From Amycolatopsis lexingtonensis (GTDB lineage Bacteria; Actinomycetota; Actinomycetes; Mycobacteriales; Pseudonocardiaceae): a DNA stretch of 64,000 nucleotides. The position numbers and the translations under genes were made by a program. Shown piece by piece: positions 1 to 8,145 of this stretch; position 1 is the first letter of the stretch, and the number at the start of each line of letters is the position of its first letter. The notes below the pieces were generated by a model. The model was not told where the DNA came from, searched no databases, and worked only from the letters and a program-made list of their open reading frames with translations. The stretch is from positions 1,552,501 through 1,616,500 of the forward strand of contig NZ_JADBEG010000001.1 of NCBI RefSeq assembly GCF_014873755.1. Direction: 5' to 3'.

Positions 1-695
1 TTGAGCGCGCTGAGGAACTCCACGGTCAGCCGCAGCGACTCGTACGAGACGTGCATCCGCTTTTCCGTCTGCACGAGCCGGTACGCCCATTCCCGCTCGG
101 CGTAGCCCGCCGGGAGGACGCGGACCGCGGCCTCGACGTCCTGGTAGCGCTGGCTTTCGATGTGCTCGGCGACCTGCTCGATGACGGTGCGGATCCGCCC
201 GTGCAGTCCGGCGACGCCGTCGCGCACCTGCTGGTCGACCGCGGGGTTGCGGCCGATGTTGGCGCTCAGCAGGTCGGTCGCCTCGACGCTGTGCCGGGCG
301 CGGACCGCCAGCACCTGGGTGATGTGCCCGTCGAGCAGCTGCCGGATCGTGCCCAGCGCGCTCGACCGCTGCACCCGCTCGACCGGATCTTCGGTGAGCA
401 GCACCTGGCCGGGGGAGTCGACGAGCGCCTGCAATCGCTCAGCCAGCCTGACGAGCTGGGGGTCGCGGTCGGCGCCCGCGTTCCGCAGTTCCGCGGCGAC
501 AGCCGCGCGGCACTGCGCCGACTCCGGGTGCTGTTCGAGCAGTTCGACGCTGCGCGCGACCTGGCCGCCGTACCGGCGCGTGATCGACTCGCGCAGCGCG
601 CGGGAGCCGTCGGTCACCGCCTCGCGCGCCGAATCCTTGACGCCTTCCAGCAGGCCTTGCACGAGTGCGCCCACGATCAGGCTGATCGGGTCCAT
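1..695 (-). CDS. Hypothetical helical protein, C-terminus cut by window edge
   Basis: The reading frame is open from an ATG at 693-695 to the window edge, giving at least 231 residues. A good Shine-Dalgarno (GGAGGTGG) lies just upstream of the ATG. The product begins MDPISLIVGALVQG and is rich in Ala, Arg, Glu, Gln and Leu, with long amphipathic helical stretches. There is no signal peptide, and only the N-terminal 15 residues are hydrophobic. I recognise no catalytic motif or named family. The short N-terminal hydrophobic segment followed by helices could suggest a membrane-associated or scaffold-like protein, but no function should be assigned. The true end lies outside the window. Confidence 0.75.
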   Translation of the reverse strand, partial: MDPISLIVGALVQGLLEGVKDSAREAVTDGSRALRESITRRYGGQVARSVELLEQHPESAQCRAAVAAELRNAGADRDPQLVRLAERLQALVDSPGQVLLTEDPVERVQRSSALGTIRQLLDGHITQVLAVRARHSVEATDLLSANIGRNPAVDQQVRDGVAGLHGRIRTVIEQVAEHIESQRYQDVEAAVRVLPAGYAEREWAYRLVQTEKRMHVSYESLRLTVEFLSAL

Positions 696-805
696 CCGGG
701 ACCACCTCCGAGCGGATTGTCCTGCTTATCCATCGGAGAAAGGGGGTTTCCCGTAACGATTCCGGTCGCGTTAATCGAAATCGGGAAATGGCGGGACGTG
801 GAGAT

Positions 806-1342
806 TCATCGACGTTTCGGGTCGATCATGTGGTGCAGGACGAAAATGCCGCCGATCGCCGGGCGGTCGGTGCGCTCGTGGTCGGTGGCCACGTACTCGT
901 CCAGCACCGCGAGAATCCGCCGGTCGAGCTCCTCGACCTCGTCAGGGGACAGGTGCAGCAGGAACTTCTCGTACACCGCCACCGATTCCGGGCCCGCCGC
1001 CGTCAGTTCCTCCTGGAAGATCTCGATCGGCGCGAAGCGCGTCTCCGCGTCGGCGGTCGCCAAGGGGCCGTCCAGCCACCACGTCTCGTTGTCGGCGCGG
1101 TACGGCTTCTCCAGCGCGCCGCTCGGGCCGGTGCGGACCGGGGCCGGGTGCAGGAGGCCGGCGGCCACCAGCTGGCGGACGTGGTGCAGGACCGTGCCGG
1201 GGTCGCGGTCGAGGCGGTCGGCCAGCTGCTTGTTCGTCAGCTCGTCGACCAGGCACAGCCGCATGATGCGCAGCCGCAGCGGGTGGCCGAGGGCCTTCGC
1301 CTCCTCGGGCGTCGCCGGCCGTCGGCGCCGGGGTTCCGTCAT
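806..1342 (-). CDS. ArsR-type winged-helix transcriptional regulator
   Basis: A 178-residue ArsR/SmtB-like DNA-binding protein. The N-terminal winged helix (about residues 10-75) contains the motif ALGHPLRLRIMRLC, the helix-turn-helix TNKQLADRLDRDPGTVLHHV and the wing region GLLHPAPVRTG. The C-terminal half (about 80-178) is helical and resembles the effector/dimerisation part of regulators that control drug exporters. No metal-binding cysteine pair is obvious, so a small-molecule effector is likelier than a metal. It is divergent from an MFS transporter starting at 1418, with three CATCGATG repeats between them. An in-frame ATG exists at 1360, but it would lie inside the first repeat, so the start at 1342 is preferred. 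Confidence 0.85.
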   Translation of the reverse strand: MTEPRRRRPATPEEAKALGHPLRLRIMRLCLVDELTNKQLADRLDRDPGTVLHHVRQLVAAGLLHPAPVRTGPSGALEKPYRADNETWWLDGPLATADAETRFAPIEIFQEELTAAGPESVAVYEKFLLHLSPDEVEELDRRILAVLDEYVATDHERTDRPAIGGIFVLHHMIDPKRR

Positions 1343-1357
1343 GAGCGGAGCGTAGTC

Positions 1358-1402
1358 CATCGATGGAATCCGGTCACATCGATGGAGAAAACCCCATCGA
1401 TG
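1358..1402. promoter_or_regulatory. Three CATCGATG operator-like repeats
   Basis: The 8-bp perfect palindrome CATCGATG occurs at 1358-1365, 1377-1384 and 1395-1402, with start-to-start spacing of 19 and 18 bp (close to two helical turns). It fills the gap between the divergent ArsR-type gene and the MFS gene. This is the expected position for an operator through which the regulator represses both promoters. The repeats are seen directly; binding is inferred. Confidence 0.65.
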
Positions 1403-1417
1403 TGCGATCCTCCACCA

Positions 1418-2626
1418 ATGACCACCGCGTTTTGGCGGCTGTGGACCGCCGCCGGCCTGTCGAGCCTCGCCGACGGCGTCCTCAAGGTCGCGTTGCCGCT
1501 CGTCGCGGTCGGCTACACGCGGTCCCCGGCGCTGATCGCGGGGCTGGCCTTCGCTTTCAGCCTGCCGTGGCTGCTCCTCGCGCTGCCCGCGGGCGCACTG
1601 GTCGACCGGCTCGACCGCCGCCGCGCGATGCTCGCCGCCAACCTCGTCCGCGGCGGCCTCCTCGCCGGTGTCGCGCTGCTGACCGTCTTCGGCGGGGGCT
1701 CGATCTGGGCGCTGTACGCCGTCGCCGTCGGTGTCGGCTGTGCCGAGACGATCTACGACACCGCGGCGCAGTCGATCGTCCCGCAGGTGGTCGGCCGCGC
1801 GGAGCTGGCCCGGGCCAACGGCCGGATGTTCGCCGCCGAGCAGACCGCCAACGAGTTCGCCGGTCCGCCGCTCGCCGGCGTGCTGGCCGCCGCCGGCGTC
1901 ATCGCCGCGCTCGTGGCACCCGTGGCGTTGTGGGCCGTTGCCGTCGCGGCCCTGCTGCTCGTGCGCGGCGAATACCGGATCCCGCGCGAGAGCCGCACCA
2001 CCCTGCGCGCCGACATCGCCGAAGGGCTGCGTTTCCTGGTGCGGCACCGGGTGTTGCGGACGTTCTCACTCATGGTCGGGACGTTCAACTTCGCCACCGG
2101 CGCGACCTTCGCCGTCCTCGTCCTCTACGCGGTCGGGCCCGGCTCGCCGATGGGCCTGTCCGCACCGGCGTTCGGCCTGCTGATGGCCGCGAGCGCCGCG
2201 GGCGGGCTGACCGGGTCGCTGGTCGCCGAAGCCGTCGAACGCCGCCTGGGCCGGGTCCGCGCGCTGTGGGTTTCCTGGCTCACCGGCGGGCTTTCGGTCG
2301 GCACGCTCGCGGTGACCGCGAACCCGTACGCCGTCGGCGCGGGCTTCTTCATCGGCGGCGCGGGCATCCTGGTGTCCAACGTGGTCATGGTGTCGCTGCG
2401 CCAGCGCCTCACCCCCGACCGGCTGCTCGGCCGGCTGAACAGCAGCCACCGCCTGGTCGCGTGGGGAACCAAGTCCCTCGGTGCCCTCGCGGGCGGCGCG
2501 ATCGCCCAGGTTTCGGGGCTGCGGATGGTGTTCGTGGTGATGGCGGTGCTGGCCTTCGCCGTCGTGGCCGGGCTCCGCGTGGTGACCGAGGACTCCCTGG
2601 CTCAGAGCGGGTGCGTCTCCGCGTAG
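1418..2626 (+). CDS. MFS transporter (drug-efflux-like)
   Basis: A 402-residue integral membrane protein with about 12 hydrophobic segments. It has the MFS loop 2-3 motif in the form GALVDRLDRRRAM (about residues 62-74), typical of the DHA3/MefA-like group of macrolide and drug efflux carriers. It starts at an ATG 16 nt after the last CATCGATG repeat. Its promoter region is shared with the divergent ArsR-type regulator at 806-1342, a common arrangement for a self-controlled efflux pump. The substrate cannot be read from the sequence. Its 3' end overlaps the convergent MmcQ/YjbR gene by 25 bp. Confidence 0.85.
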   Translation: MTTAFWRLWTAAGLSSLADGVLKVALPLVAVGYTRSPALIAGLAFAFSLPWLLLALPAGALVDRLDRRRAMLAANLVRGGLLAGVALLTVFGGGSIWALYAVAVGVGCAETIYDTAAQSIVPQVVGRAELARANGRMFAAEQTANEFAGPPLAGVLAAAGVIAALVAPVALWAVAVAALLLVRGEYRIPRESRTTLRADIAEGLRFLVRHRVLRTFSLMVGTFNFATGATFAVLVLYAVGPGSPMGLSAPAFGLLMAASAAGGLTGSLVAEAVERRLGRVRALWVSWLTGGLSVGTLAVTANPYAVGAGFFIGGAGILVSNVVMVSLRQRLTPDRLLGRLNSSHRLVAWGTKSLGALAGGAIAQVSGLRMVFVVMAVLAFAVVAGLRVVTEDSLAQSGCVSA

Positions 2627-2952
2627 GCGTTCCAGACCTTCTTCGGCACGCACATCCGCCACGCGTCGAGGACGAGCTCGCGCATCTCCTCGACGTCGAT
2701 CGCCGCGAGCCGACACCGGACCCACTGGTACCGCAGGTCCGACGGCTCGGGCAGCAGGAACTTCTCCGGCTCACCCGCGATCAGCGCTTCGCGTTGCTCA
2801 CGCGGGAAGGCGAAGCCCATCAAGGTCTCGTCCCGCGACAGCGCGAGGAAGACGATCTGCCCGATGCGGAACTTGACCCGGTCGCGCACGATCGCTTCGT
2901 ACGCGCGGGGGAGCGTCGCCGCGAAGGCACGAACCTCGTCACCGGTGACCAT
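2602..2952 (-). CDS. MmcQ/YjbR family protein
   Basis: A 116-residue cytosolic protein matching the YjbR/MmcQ family in length and layout: an N-terminal helix (FAATLPRAYEAIVRDRVKFRIG), a central beta segment (IVFLALSRDETLMGFAFPREQREAL) and a C-terminal helix-rich part ending RMCVPKKVWNAYAETHPL. The family has a double-wing fold resembling DNA-binding domains and is often described as a CyaY-like or DNA-binding protein, but its biochemical role is unsettled. It is convergent with the MFS gene and overlaps its 3' end by 25 bp. Confidence 0.8.
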   Translation of the reverse strand: MVTGDEVRAFAATLPRAYEAIVRDRVKFRIGQIVFLALSRDETLMGFAFPREQREALIAGEPEKFLLPEPSDLRYQWVRCRLAAIDVEEMRELVLDAWRMCVPKKVWNAYAETHPL

Positions 2953-2971
2953 GCCGCTCAGTAAACCGCAA

Positions 2972-3001
2972 AAGCCGGTGGCACCGAAGTGCCACCGGCT
3001 T
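2972..3001 (-). terminator. Rho-independent-type hairpin after DUF1996 gene
   Basis: A perfect 13-bp inverted repeat (arm AAGCCGGTGGCAC, loop CGAA) lies 9 bp beyond the stop codon of the DUF1996 gene. Read on the minus strand, the stem ends in a TTTTG run. It separates that gene from the downstream MmcQ/YjbR gene. Confidence 0.75.
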
Positions 3002-3010
3002 CCGCGAACG

Positions 3011-4438
3011 TCACGCCCGGCAGGTCCGCCCGCGGTTCACGCAGTTGACCAGCCCGTTCATGATCCGCTGCGACATCACGTTCGCGAAGTCGTCGTGGTC
3101 GGAGAACGGGTTGTGCTTCTCCTGGGGGAAAGCGTCCACTTTGTACTGCTTCTTGACCTGGATGTCGTGCGGGATGTCGTAGGTCAGCGAGACCTGCAGC
3201 TGCGGGACCGCCTTGAACCCCTTGGCGCACCGGCCGTTCTGGTCCGGGAAGACGATGTGCGTGCGGTGGTTCGCGCTGTCGGTGTTCTGCCCGTCCCAGC
3301 AGCTCGGGAACGTGTGCACCCGCTTGACCTTGCTGTTCTGCGGGCAGATCGGGTACTTCTCGGTGACGCGGTTCTCGAACCCGGTGCACGTCCAGCTGGC
3401 GCGCGCGTTGGCCGGGCCGTTGGTCGAGACCTTCGCGTCGCCGTAGAGCACGCGCAGGAACTTCGGCATCGCGACGACCTTGCCGACCGGGCTGCCGCGG
3501 AACGTCAGCTGGACCTTCTGCGGCCGCAGGATCTTGCCGTCGTTGCCGGGCAGCTCGTTGTTGCCGTCCTGCCCGGGCAACGCGCCGCCCGCGGTGCTGC
3601 TCGTCGGCGGCGTCGGCGATCCGGTGTCCTTGCCGGGCTTCGTGGTGCACGGCAGGTTCCCGATGCCGCCCGGCTTCGGCGCGAACCGGCCGATCGCGGT
3701 GAGGATCCGGTCGATGATCGCCTTCCGCCGGTCGTTCAGCGGGCCGACGATGCTGTTCTGGACGAGGTTCTGGCCGCCCTGGCCCTGTGCCGCCGCGACG
3801 CGCTGGTTCGCCTCGTCGGTCTGGGTGTCGAGCTGCTCGAGGTTGCTGTCCACTTCGGCCATCGCCTGGTCCGGGATGTCCGGCAGCTTGCTCGCGACGT
3901 CCGGGCAGGCCACCTGGACGGTCTTCGCCTCCTGCGCGGCCTGCGCCCGGTCGCCGTCCGGCGCCTTGGCGGGCTCGTTCTGCTCCTTCTCGCCGGTGTC
4001 GATCCGGACGACGGGCCAGAAGTAGGCGGACTTGTCGCCGTTGCGGCAGGTGGTACCGGCCTTCACCAGGCTCTTGTTGGTCGAGTCGGCGTTGGTGGAG
4101 AGGTTGCCGACGTAGTCGTGCAGGTGCTGGGCGCCGTTGCGGACGCCGGGCTGGGCGATGAAGTTGTCGGGGTTGAAGTGCTGGTTCTCGTTGCGGCCGC
4201 AGTCGACGGTGAACGTGCCCGTCGCGGCGCCGTAGACCGGCCGCGGGTCGAACTGGTTGGGTTGCACCTTCAGGATGTCGATGTAGAAGGCGGGATCGGC
4301 CTCGTCGGCGCTGGCTTCACCGGTGTTTCCGGTGGTCGTAGCGACGACGATGCCGCCGACCGCGATCGCGAGGGCGAGGCCGCCGGTCGCGATCTTGGTT
4401 CTGCGGGACAGGCGGTGCCGTCCTTGGGCGCGGGACAT
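3011..4438 (-). CDS. Secreted/membrane-anchored DUF1996 protein (copy 1)
   Basis: A 475-residue protein. A basic N-terminus (RHRLSRRTKIATGG) followed by a hydrophobic stretch (LALAIAVGGIVVAT) acts as an export signal or anchor. The DUF1996 core begins near residue 60: VDCGRNENQHFNPDNF, then AQHLHDYVGNLSTNAD and YFWPVVRID. It resumes after an Ala/Gln-rich helical, Pro/Gly/Thr-rich insert with FPSCWDGQNTDSANHRTH and a cysteine pair at the C-terminus (NCVNRGRTC). The conserved His, Asp and Cys residues match the family core known from actinobacterial and fungal secreted proteins, whose activity is unknown. A close paralogue lies at 52304-53749. The start has a GGAGGATTCCCC Shine-Dalgarno. Confidence 0.85.
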   Translation of the reverse strand: MSRAQGRHRLSRRTKIATGGLALAIAVGGIVVATTTGNTGEASADEADPAFYIDILKVQPNQFDPRPVYGAATGTFTVDCGRNENQHFNPDNFIAQPGVRNGAQHLHDYVGNLSTNADSTNKSLVKAGTTCRNGDKSAYFWPVVRIDTGEKEQNEPAKAPDGDRAQAAQEAKTVQVACPDVASKLPDIPDQAMAEVDSNLEQLDTQTDEANQRVAAAQGQGGQNLVQNSIVGPLNDRRKAIIDRILTAIGRFAPKPGGIGNLPCTTKPGKDTGSPTPPTSSTAGGALPGQDGNNELPGNDGKILRPQKVQLTFRGSPVGKVVAMPKFLRVLYGDAKVSTNGPANARASWTCTGFENRVTEKYPICPQNSKVKRVHTFPSCWDGQNTDSANHRTHIVFPDQNGRCAKGFKAVPQLQVSLTYDIPHDIQVKKQYKVDAFPQEKHNPFSDHDDFANVMSQRIMNGLVNCVNRGRTCRA

Positions 4439-4756
4439 GGGGAATCCTCCGGGGTGTCGGGCTGGCGGGAACGCGCGACACTGAACGGGTACGAGCCCAG
4501 GCTCGTCCCCGTCAGGAATACGTCGGCAAGGAACGGTTTTCCGGCTGGTCCACTGACCCGACATCAGTGGGTGCGCGCTCACCTGCCCGTGGCCGCGCCG
4601 TCACCCGGCTGGTTATCGTTCCGTTATGGAAGTTACACGGGGCTTTGACACCGGGCAAGCACTGAAAAAAGTTTGAACCGAACTGAACCCCCGTCCGTAT
4701 CCCCAGGTGAGGCCCGGGGAATGCGCCCGGCCGGAAAGCCTTGTGCGACCCCGGGA
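4439..4756. other. Intergenic region upstream of DUF1996 copy 1
   Basis: These 318 bp hold the promoter side of the DUF1996 gene and the 3' side of the lyase gene. A segment at 4611-4632 (GGTTATCGTTCCGTTATGGA and following bases) resembles one at 53908-53932 upstream of the second DUF1996 gene and may be a shared promoter element. No gene was found in it. Confidence 0.5.
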
Positions 4757-5659
4757 TCAGCGCAGCGGCGCGGGCACCGCGGGAATGGCGGCCAATGCCG
4801 AGCCGAGCCGGTGGCCGACCGCGAGGCCGACCTGTTCGCGCACCTCGGCGAGTTTCCCGACGTCGATTCCGGTCGCGATTCCTTCGCCGTGGAAGAAGTC
4901 GACGAGGTCGTCGGTCGCGACGTTGCCGGACGCCCCCGGGGCGAACGGGCAGCCGCCGATCCCGCCCAGCGCGGCGTCGAACCGCCGGATCCCGAGCGAG
5001 AGCCCTTCCCACGCGTTCGCCGCCGCGCGGCCGTAGGTGTTGTGCAGGTGCAGCCCGAGCGGGACGTCCGGCAGTTCGTCGCGGACCGCGGAGACGACCG
5101 CGCGCAGCTGACCGGGCCGGGCAGCCCCGATGGTGTCCGCGAGGTGGACGACGCGCGCGCCGAGCCGGCCGAGCCGCGCGGCGACGTCGGCCGTCCGGTC
5201 CGGATCGGTGTCGCCGTCGAACGGGCAGACGAACGCCGTCGCGACCGACGCCTCGATCGCGACCCCCGCTTCGGTGAGCAGGTCGGCGCATCCGGCCAGC
5301 CGGTCGAGCGCCGCGGCGGTGGGGACCCCGGCGTTCGCGGTGCTGTGCCCGTCGCTCGCGGAGACGACCAGCCGCACCGACTTCGCGCCGGCGTCGATCG
5401 CCTGCCGCGCCCCGCGTTCGGTGAACACGAGGGTGTGCAGGCACGCGGGGGTGTCCGGCAGCAGCGCCCGGAGCACGTCGCCGGTGTCGGCCAGCTGCGG
5501 CACCCGGCGCGCCGAAACGAACGAGCCGACTTCGAGCGCGCGCACGCCGGCGTCGACCAGGGCGCGGGCGAGCCGGATCTTTTCGTGCGTCGGCACGGTG
5601 AGCTGCTCGTCCTGCAGCCCGTCGCGCAGCACGACCTCGGTGATGAGGACTTCGGTCAC
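4757..5659 (-). CDS. HMG-CoA lyase-like DRE-TIM metallolyase
   Basis: A 300-residue cytosolic TIM-barrel lyase of the hydroxymethylglutaryl-CoA lyase family. It shows the metal/substrate motif RDGLQ (R12, D13, Q16), the metal-binding HLHN (H204, H206) and the flexible-loop signature GGCPFAPGASGNVATDD with catalytic Cys237. Such enzymes cleave HMG-CoA to acetyl-CoA and acetoacetate; close relatives cleave other 3-hydroxy-3-methyl acyl-CoAs. The GTG start sits 1 bp after the TGA of the upstream CoA-transferase, so the two are almost certainly co-transcribed and probably translationally coupled. The partner suggests that the acyl-CoA substrate is made by CoA transfer rather than arriving from leucine breakdown. 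Confidence 0.87.
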   Translation of the reverse strand: MTEVLITEVVLRDGLQDEQLTVPTHEKIRLARALVDAGVRALEVGSFVSARRVPQLADTGDVLRALLPDTPACLHTLVFTERGARQAIDAGAKSVRLVVSASDGHSTANAGVPTAAALDRLAGCADLLTEAGVAIEASVATAFVCPFDGDTDPDRTADVAARLGRLGARVVHLADTIGAARPGQLRAVVSAVRDELPDVPLGLHLHNTYGRAAANAWEGLSLGIRRFDAALGGIGGCPFAPGASGNVATDDLVDFFHGEGIATGIDVGKLAEVREQVGLAVGHRLGSALAAIPAVPAPLR

Positions 5660-5660
5660 G

Positions 5661-6878
5661 TCAGATCACTCCGTTCTGTCGCAGCTCGGCGACGGCGTCG
5701 CCGGTGATGCCCAGCTCGGCGAGCATGGCTTCGGTGTGTTCGCCGAGGTCCGGCCCGAGCGCGCGGGTGCGGCCGGGCCGTTCGGCGAGGCTGGGCACGA
5801 TGCCAGGGAAGGTGACTTCGGCTTCGCGGTCTTCGCCGAGGCGCACTCGGTGCCGTTCGTGCATGCCCCGGGCCTCGAAGTGCGGATCCTTCGCGATGTC
5901 GGCGGCGGTGAGGATCGGGCCGCTCGGCACGGCCGCGGCGAGCAGCGCGGCTTCGGCGGCTTCCTGGGGGAGCGTCGCCGCCCACGCGCCGATCGCGTCG
6001 TCGAGCAGGTCGGCGTGGCGGACGCGCCCGGCGTTGTCCGCCAGCCGCGGGTCGGCCGCGAGGTCCGCGCGGCCGATCGCGTGCATGAGCCGGCGGAAGA
6101 TCGCGTCGCCGTTGCCGCTGACCACGATGTACTTGCCGTCGGCGCAGCGGTAGGTGTTGGACGGCGCCACCCCGGGCAGCGCGGAGCCGGCCGGGCCGCG
6201 CACGACGCCGTGCGCGTCGAAGTCCGGGAGCAGCGACTCCATCAGGGAGTAGACGGCTTCGTAGAGGGCGACGTCCACGACCTCGCCGGGGCGGGCGCCC
6301 GGCTCGCGTTCGCGGCGCAGCAGGCCCATGAGCGCGCCGATCACCGCGTAGAGCCCCGCGACGGAGTCGGCGAGGCTGACCCCGACGCGCGTGGGGGCTT
6401 GGCCGGGGTAGCCGGTGAGCGCGCGCAGGCCGCCGATCGCCTCGGCGACGCCGCCGAAACCGGGCCGGTCGCGGTAGGGCCCGGTCTGGCCGTAGCCGGA
6501 GACGCGGACGACGACCAGCCGCGGGTTGCGCGCGCGGAGTTCGTCCGGGCCCAGGCCCCAGCGTTCCAGCGTGCCGGGCCGGAAGTTCTCGAGCAGGACG
6601 TCGCTGCGGGCGGCCAGCGCGCGGACGATGTCCTGGCCTTCGGGGCGGCGCAGGTCGACGGTCACCGATCGCTTGTTGCGGCCGAGGGTGCGGAAGAGCA
6701 GCGAGGTGTCGCCGCCGTGCAGCCGCCAGCGCCGGAGTTCGTCGCCGGTGCCGGGACGCTCGACCTTGACGACGTCGGCCCCGAAGTCGGCCAGCAGGCG
6801 CCCGGCGGTGGGTGCGGCGATGAAGTTGCCCAGTTCGACCACCCGGAGACCCGCGAGCGGCCCGGATTGTTCACTCAT
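5661..6878 (-). CDS. CaiB/BaiF class III CoA-transferase
   Basis: A 405-residue family III acyl-CoA transferase, which moves CoA from a donor such as succinyl-CoA to a carboxylic acid. The N-terminal domain has LRVVELGNFIAAPTAGRLLADFGADVVKVE split over residues 11-40. The catalytic aspartate is Asp171 in the motif VSLADSVAGLYAV, and the C-terminal CoA-binding half is intact. The length is typical. The ATG at 6878 follows a GGAGACGGG Shine-Dalgarno; a TTG four codons earlier is possible but less likely. The gene is first in an operon with the HMG-CoA lyase-like gene, divergent from an IclR regulator. Family members such as mammalian SUGCT accept glutarate and 3-hydroxy-3-methylglutarate, which fits the neighbour. 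Confidence 0.87.
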   Translation of the reverse strand: MSEQSGPLAGLRVVELGNFIAAPTAGRLLADFGADVVKVERPGTGDELRRWRLHGGDTSLLFRTLGRNKRSVTVDLRRPEGQDIVRALAARSDVLLENFRPGTLERWGLGPDELRARNPRLVVVRVSGYGQTGPYRDRPGFGGVAEAIGGLRALTGYPGQAPTRVGVSLADSVAGLYAVIGALMGLLRREREPGARPGEVVDVALYEAVYSLMESLLPDFDAHGVVRGPAGSALPGVAPSNTYRCADGKYIVVSGNGDAIFRRLMHAIGRADLAADPRLADNAGRVRHADLLDDAIGAWAATLPQEAAEAALLAAAVPSGPILTAADIAKDPHFEARGMHERHRVRLGEDREAEVTFPGIVPSLAERPGRTRALGPDLGEHTEAMLAELGITGDAVAELRQNGVI

Positions 6879-6891
6879 GCCCGTCTCCAAA

Positions 6892-6902
6892 CCACTATAT
6901 GG
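6892..6902. promoter_or_regulatory. Candidate IclR operator (CCACTATATGG)
   Basis: The palindrome-like CCAC-TAT-ATGG lies between the divergent CoA-transferase and IclR genes. A matching CCAC-ATA-GTGG is found before the MFS gene at 8146-8156. The pattern is visible; assignment to the IclR protein is inferred from position. Confidence 0.4.
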
Positions 6903-6994
6903 GTTACTAACTCAGAATACGGGCGTGTGTCGCGCAGTCAACGGGGGTGAGCGTCGCTAGACTGAGCGGCACACCACAGGCACGGGGCGGGGCG

Positions 6995-7795
6995 ATGGCA
7001 GAGGAAGAGCGCAGCGGCGGCGGGACGACGCCGGTACTGGTGCTGCGCAAGTTCAAGCAGATCCTCGAGTCGTTCACGATCGACGACCCGGAGCTGACGC
7101 TGCAGCAGATCACCCGGTCCACCGGGCTGCCGGCGAGCACGTGCCAGCGGCTGGTGCACAACCTGGTGCGCGAGGGTTTCCTCGACCGCTACGACGACAC
7201 CTACCGCGTCGGACTCGGCCTGGTCCGCTGGGCGGCGCCGGGCACGTTCGGCCTGGACCTGGTCCGCCTGACCCGGCCGGTGCTGCAGCAACTGCGCGAC
7301 GAAACGGGCGAAACGGCCTGCCTGTACGTCCGCGACGGCGCGTACCGCACGGTGATTTCGTTGGCCGAATCCCGGCACCCGGTGGTCCGGCTGTTCGTGG
7401 TCGGCATGGTGATGCCGCTGCACGCGGGTTCGGCGGGCAAGGTCTTTCTGGCCTGGGACAAGCTGGCGATCAAGGACGCGATCGGCCACGGCCTGGCGCG
7501 GTTCACCCCGCGGACGGTGGTCGACATCGACCTGCTGACCGAGCAGCTCGACCAGATCCGTTCGGCGGGCTACGCGGCGAGCTTCGAGGAGCGCGACCTG
7601 GGGGCGGCGTCGTTGAGCGCCCCGGTGTTCGGCCTGAACGGAGAGGTCAGCGCGGCCATCGGCATCGGCGCCCCGACCCAGCGCATGACGGCGGCGGATG
7701 TCCCGCGGCTGGCCCCGGTGGTGGTGGAGGCGGCCCGGCGTGCGTCGGAGCGGCTGGGGTACCGGCCGGGTGTGGAGCAGGTCGCCGCCCTCTGA
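6995..7795 (+). CDS. IclR family transcriptional regulator
   Basis: A 266-residue IclR-type regulator. The N-terminal winged helix (about residues 14-78) has the helix-turn-helix LTLQQITRSTGLPASTCQRL. The C-terminal GAF-like effector domain (about 90-255) has the typical PLHAGSAGKVFLAW and the SAGYAASFEERDLGAASLSAPVFG stretch split over two strands. The ATG at 6995 is chosen over a GTG at 6947 because it begins just before the conserved domain and has a GGGGCGGGG ribosome-binding stretch. It is divergent from the CoA-transferase/lyase operon and upstream of an MFS transporter, so it probably controls uptake and activation of an organic acid. Confidence 0.87.
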   Translation: MAEEERSGGGTTPVLVLRKFKQILESFTIDDPELTLQQITRSTGLPASTCQRLVHNLVREGFLDRYDDTYRVGLGLVRWAAPGTFGLDLVRLTRPVLQQLRDETGETACLYVRDGAYRTVISLAESRHPVVRLFVVGMVMPLHAGSAGKVFLAWDKLAIKDAIGHGLARFTPRTVVDIDLLTEQLDQIRSAGYAASFEERDLGAASLSAPVFGLNGEVSAAIGIGAPTQRMTAADVPRLAPVVVEAARRASERLGYRPGVEQVAAL

Positions 7796-7834
7796 GCGGG
7801 CCTCTGGGAGGGCCGGTCCGCAGCGTTGCGCCAG

Positions 7835-7889
7835 CGTCTTGAATGACTCATTCAGGACCGCCGAAGACCTGAATGAGTCATTCAAGACG
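7835..7889. repeat. Perfect 22-bp inverted repeat built from TGAATGAGTCATTCA
   Basis: Arms at 7835-7856 and 7868-7889 are exact reverse complements separated by 11 bp. Each arm itself contains the palindrome TGAATGA-STCATTCA (7840-7854, 7870-7884). The repeat lies 40 bp after the IclR stop and could end that transcript. Related imperfect copies occur at 7961, 7991, 19435, 31641 and 31788, so this is an interspersed palindromic family rather than a gene-specific site. Confidence 0.75.
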
Positions 7890-7960
7890 TCGGGCGAGCG
7901 GGTCACCGACGGCAGAGCGGCCCAGCCGCGTGACGTTGCCGGGGCCCCGGCCGTGATGTC

Positions 7961-8010
7961 GTGAACGACTCGTTCATGTCGTCTGGTGAGGTGAACGACC
8001 CGTTCATGAC
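7961..8010. repeat. Pair of GTGAACGACYCGTTCATG palindromes
   Basis: GTGAACGACTCGTTCATG at 7961-7978 and GTGAACGACCCGTTCATGAC at 7991-8010 are two diverged members of the palindromic family seen at 7840. The remaining part of 7796-8177 (382 bp) contains no gene. It holds these repeats and the promoter region of the MFS gene. Confidence 0.65.
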
Positions 8011-8145
8011 CTCCGGATCCGGGGCTACGTCCCCCTTGTCCGAATCCGCGCCCCGGCCTGCGATCCGGCGCCGCCTGACACATCCTGTCCCCGTCCGGTG
8101 AGTCCTTGACTCCATCCACCTGTCGTCACATCATGAGTTCGCCAA

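Noticed and set aside
51..1355. 434-codon plus-strand frame over the first two minus-strand genes
   Set aside because: Composition is low-complexity and the opposite strand encodes a coherent helical protein with a Shine-Dalgarno and a recognisable ArsR protein.
4645..4650. TTGACA hexamer on the plus strand followed by A-rich DNA
   Set aside because: It looks like a -35 box, but no plus-strand gene follows; it would read antisense into the lyase gene. No good -10 at proper spacing.
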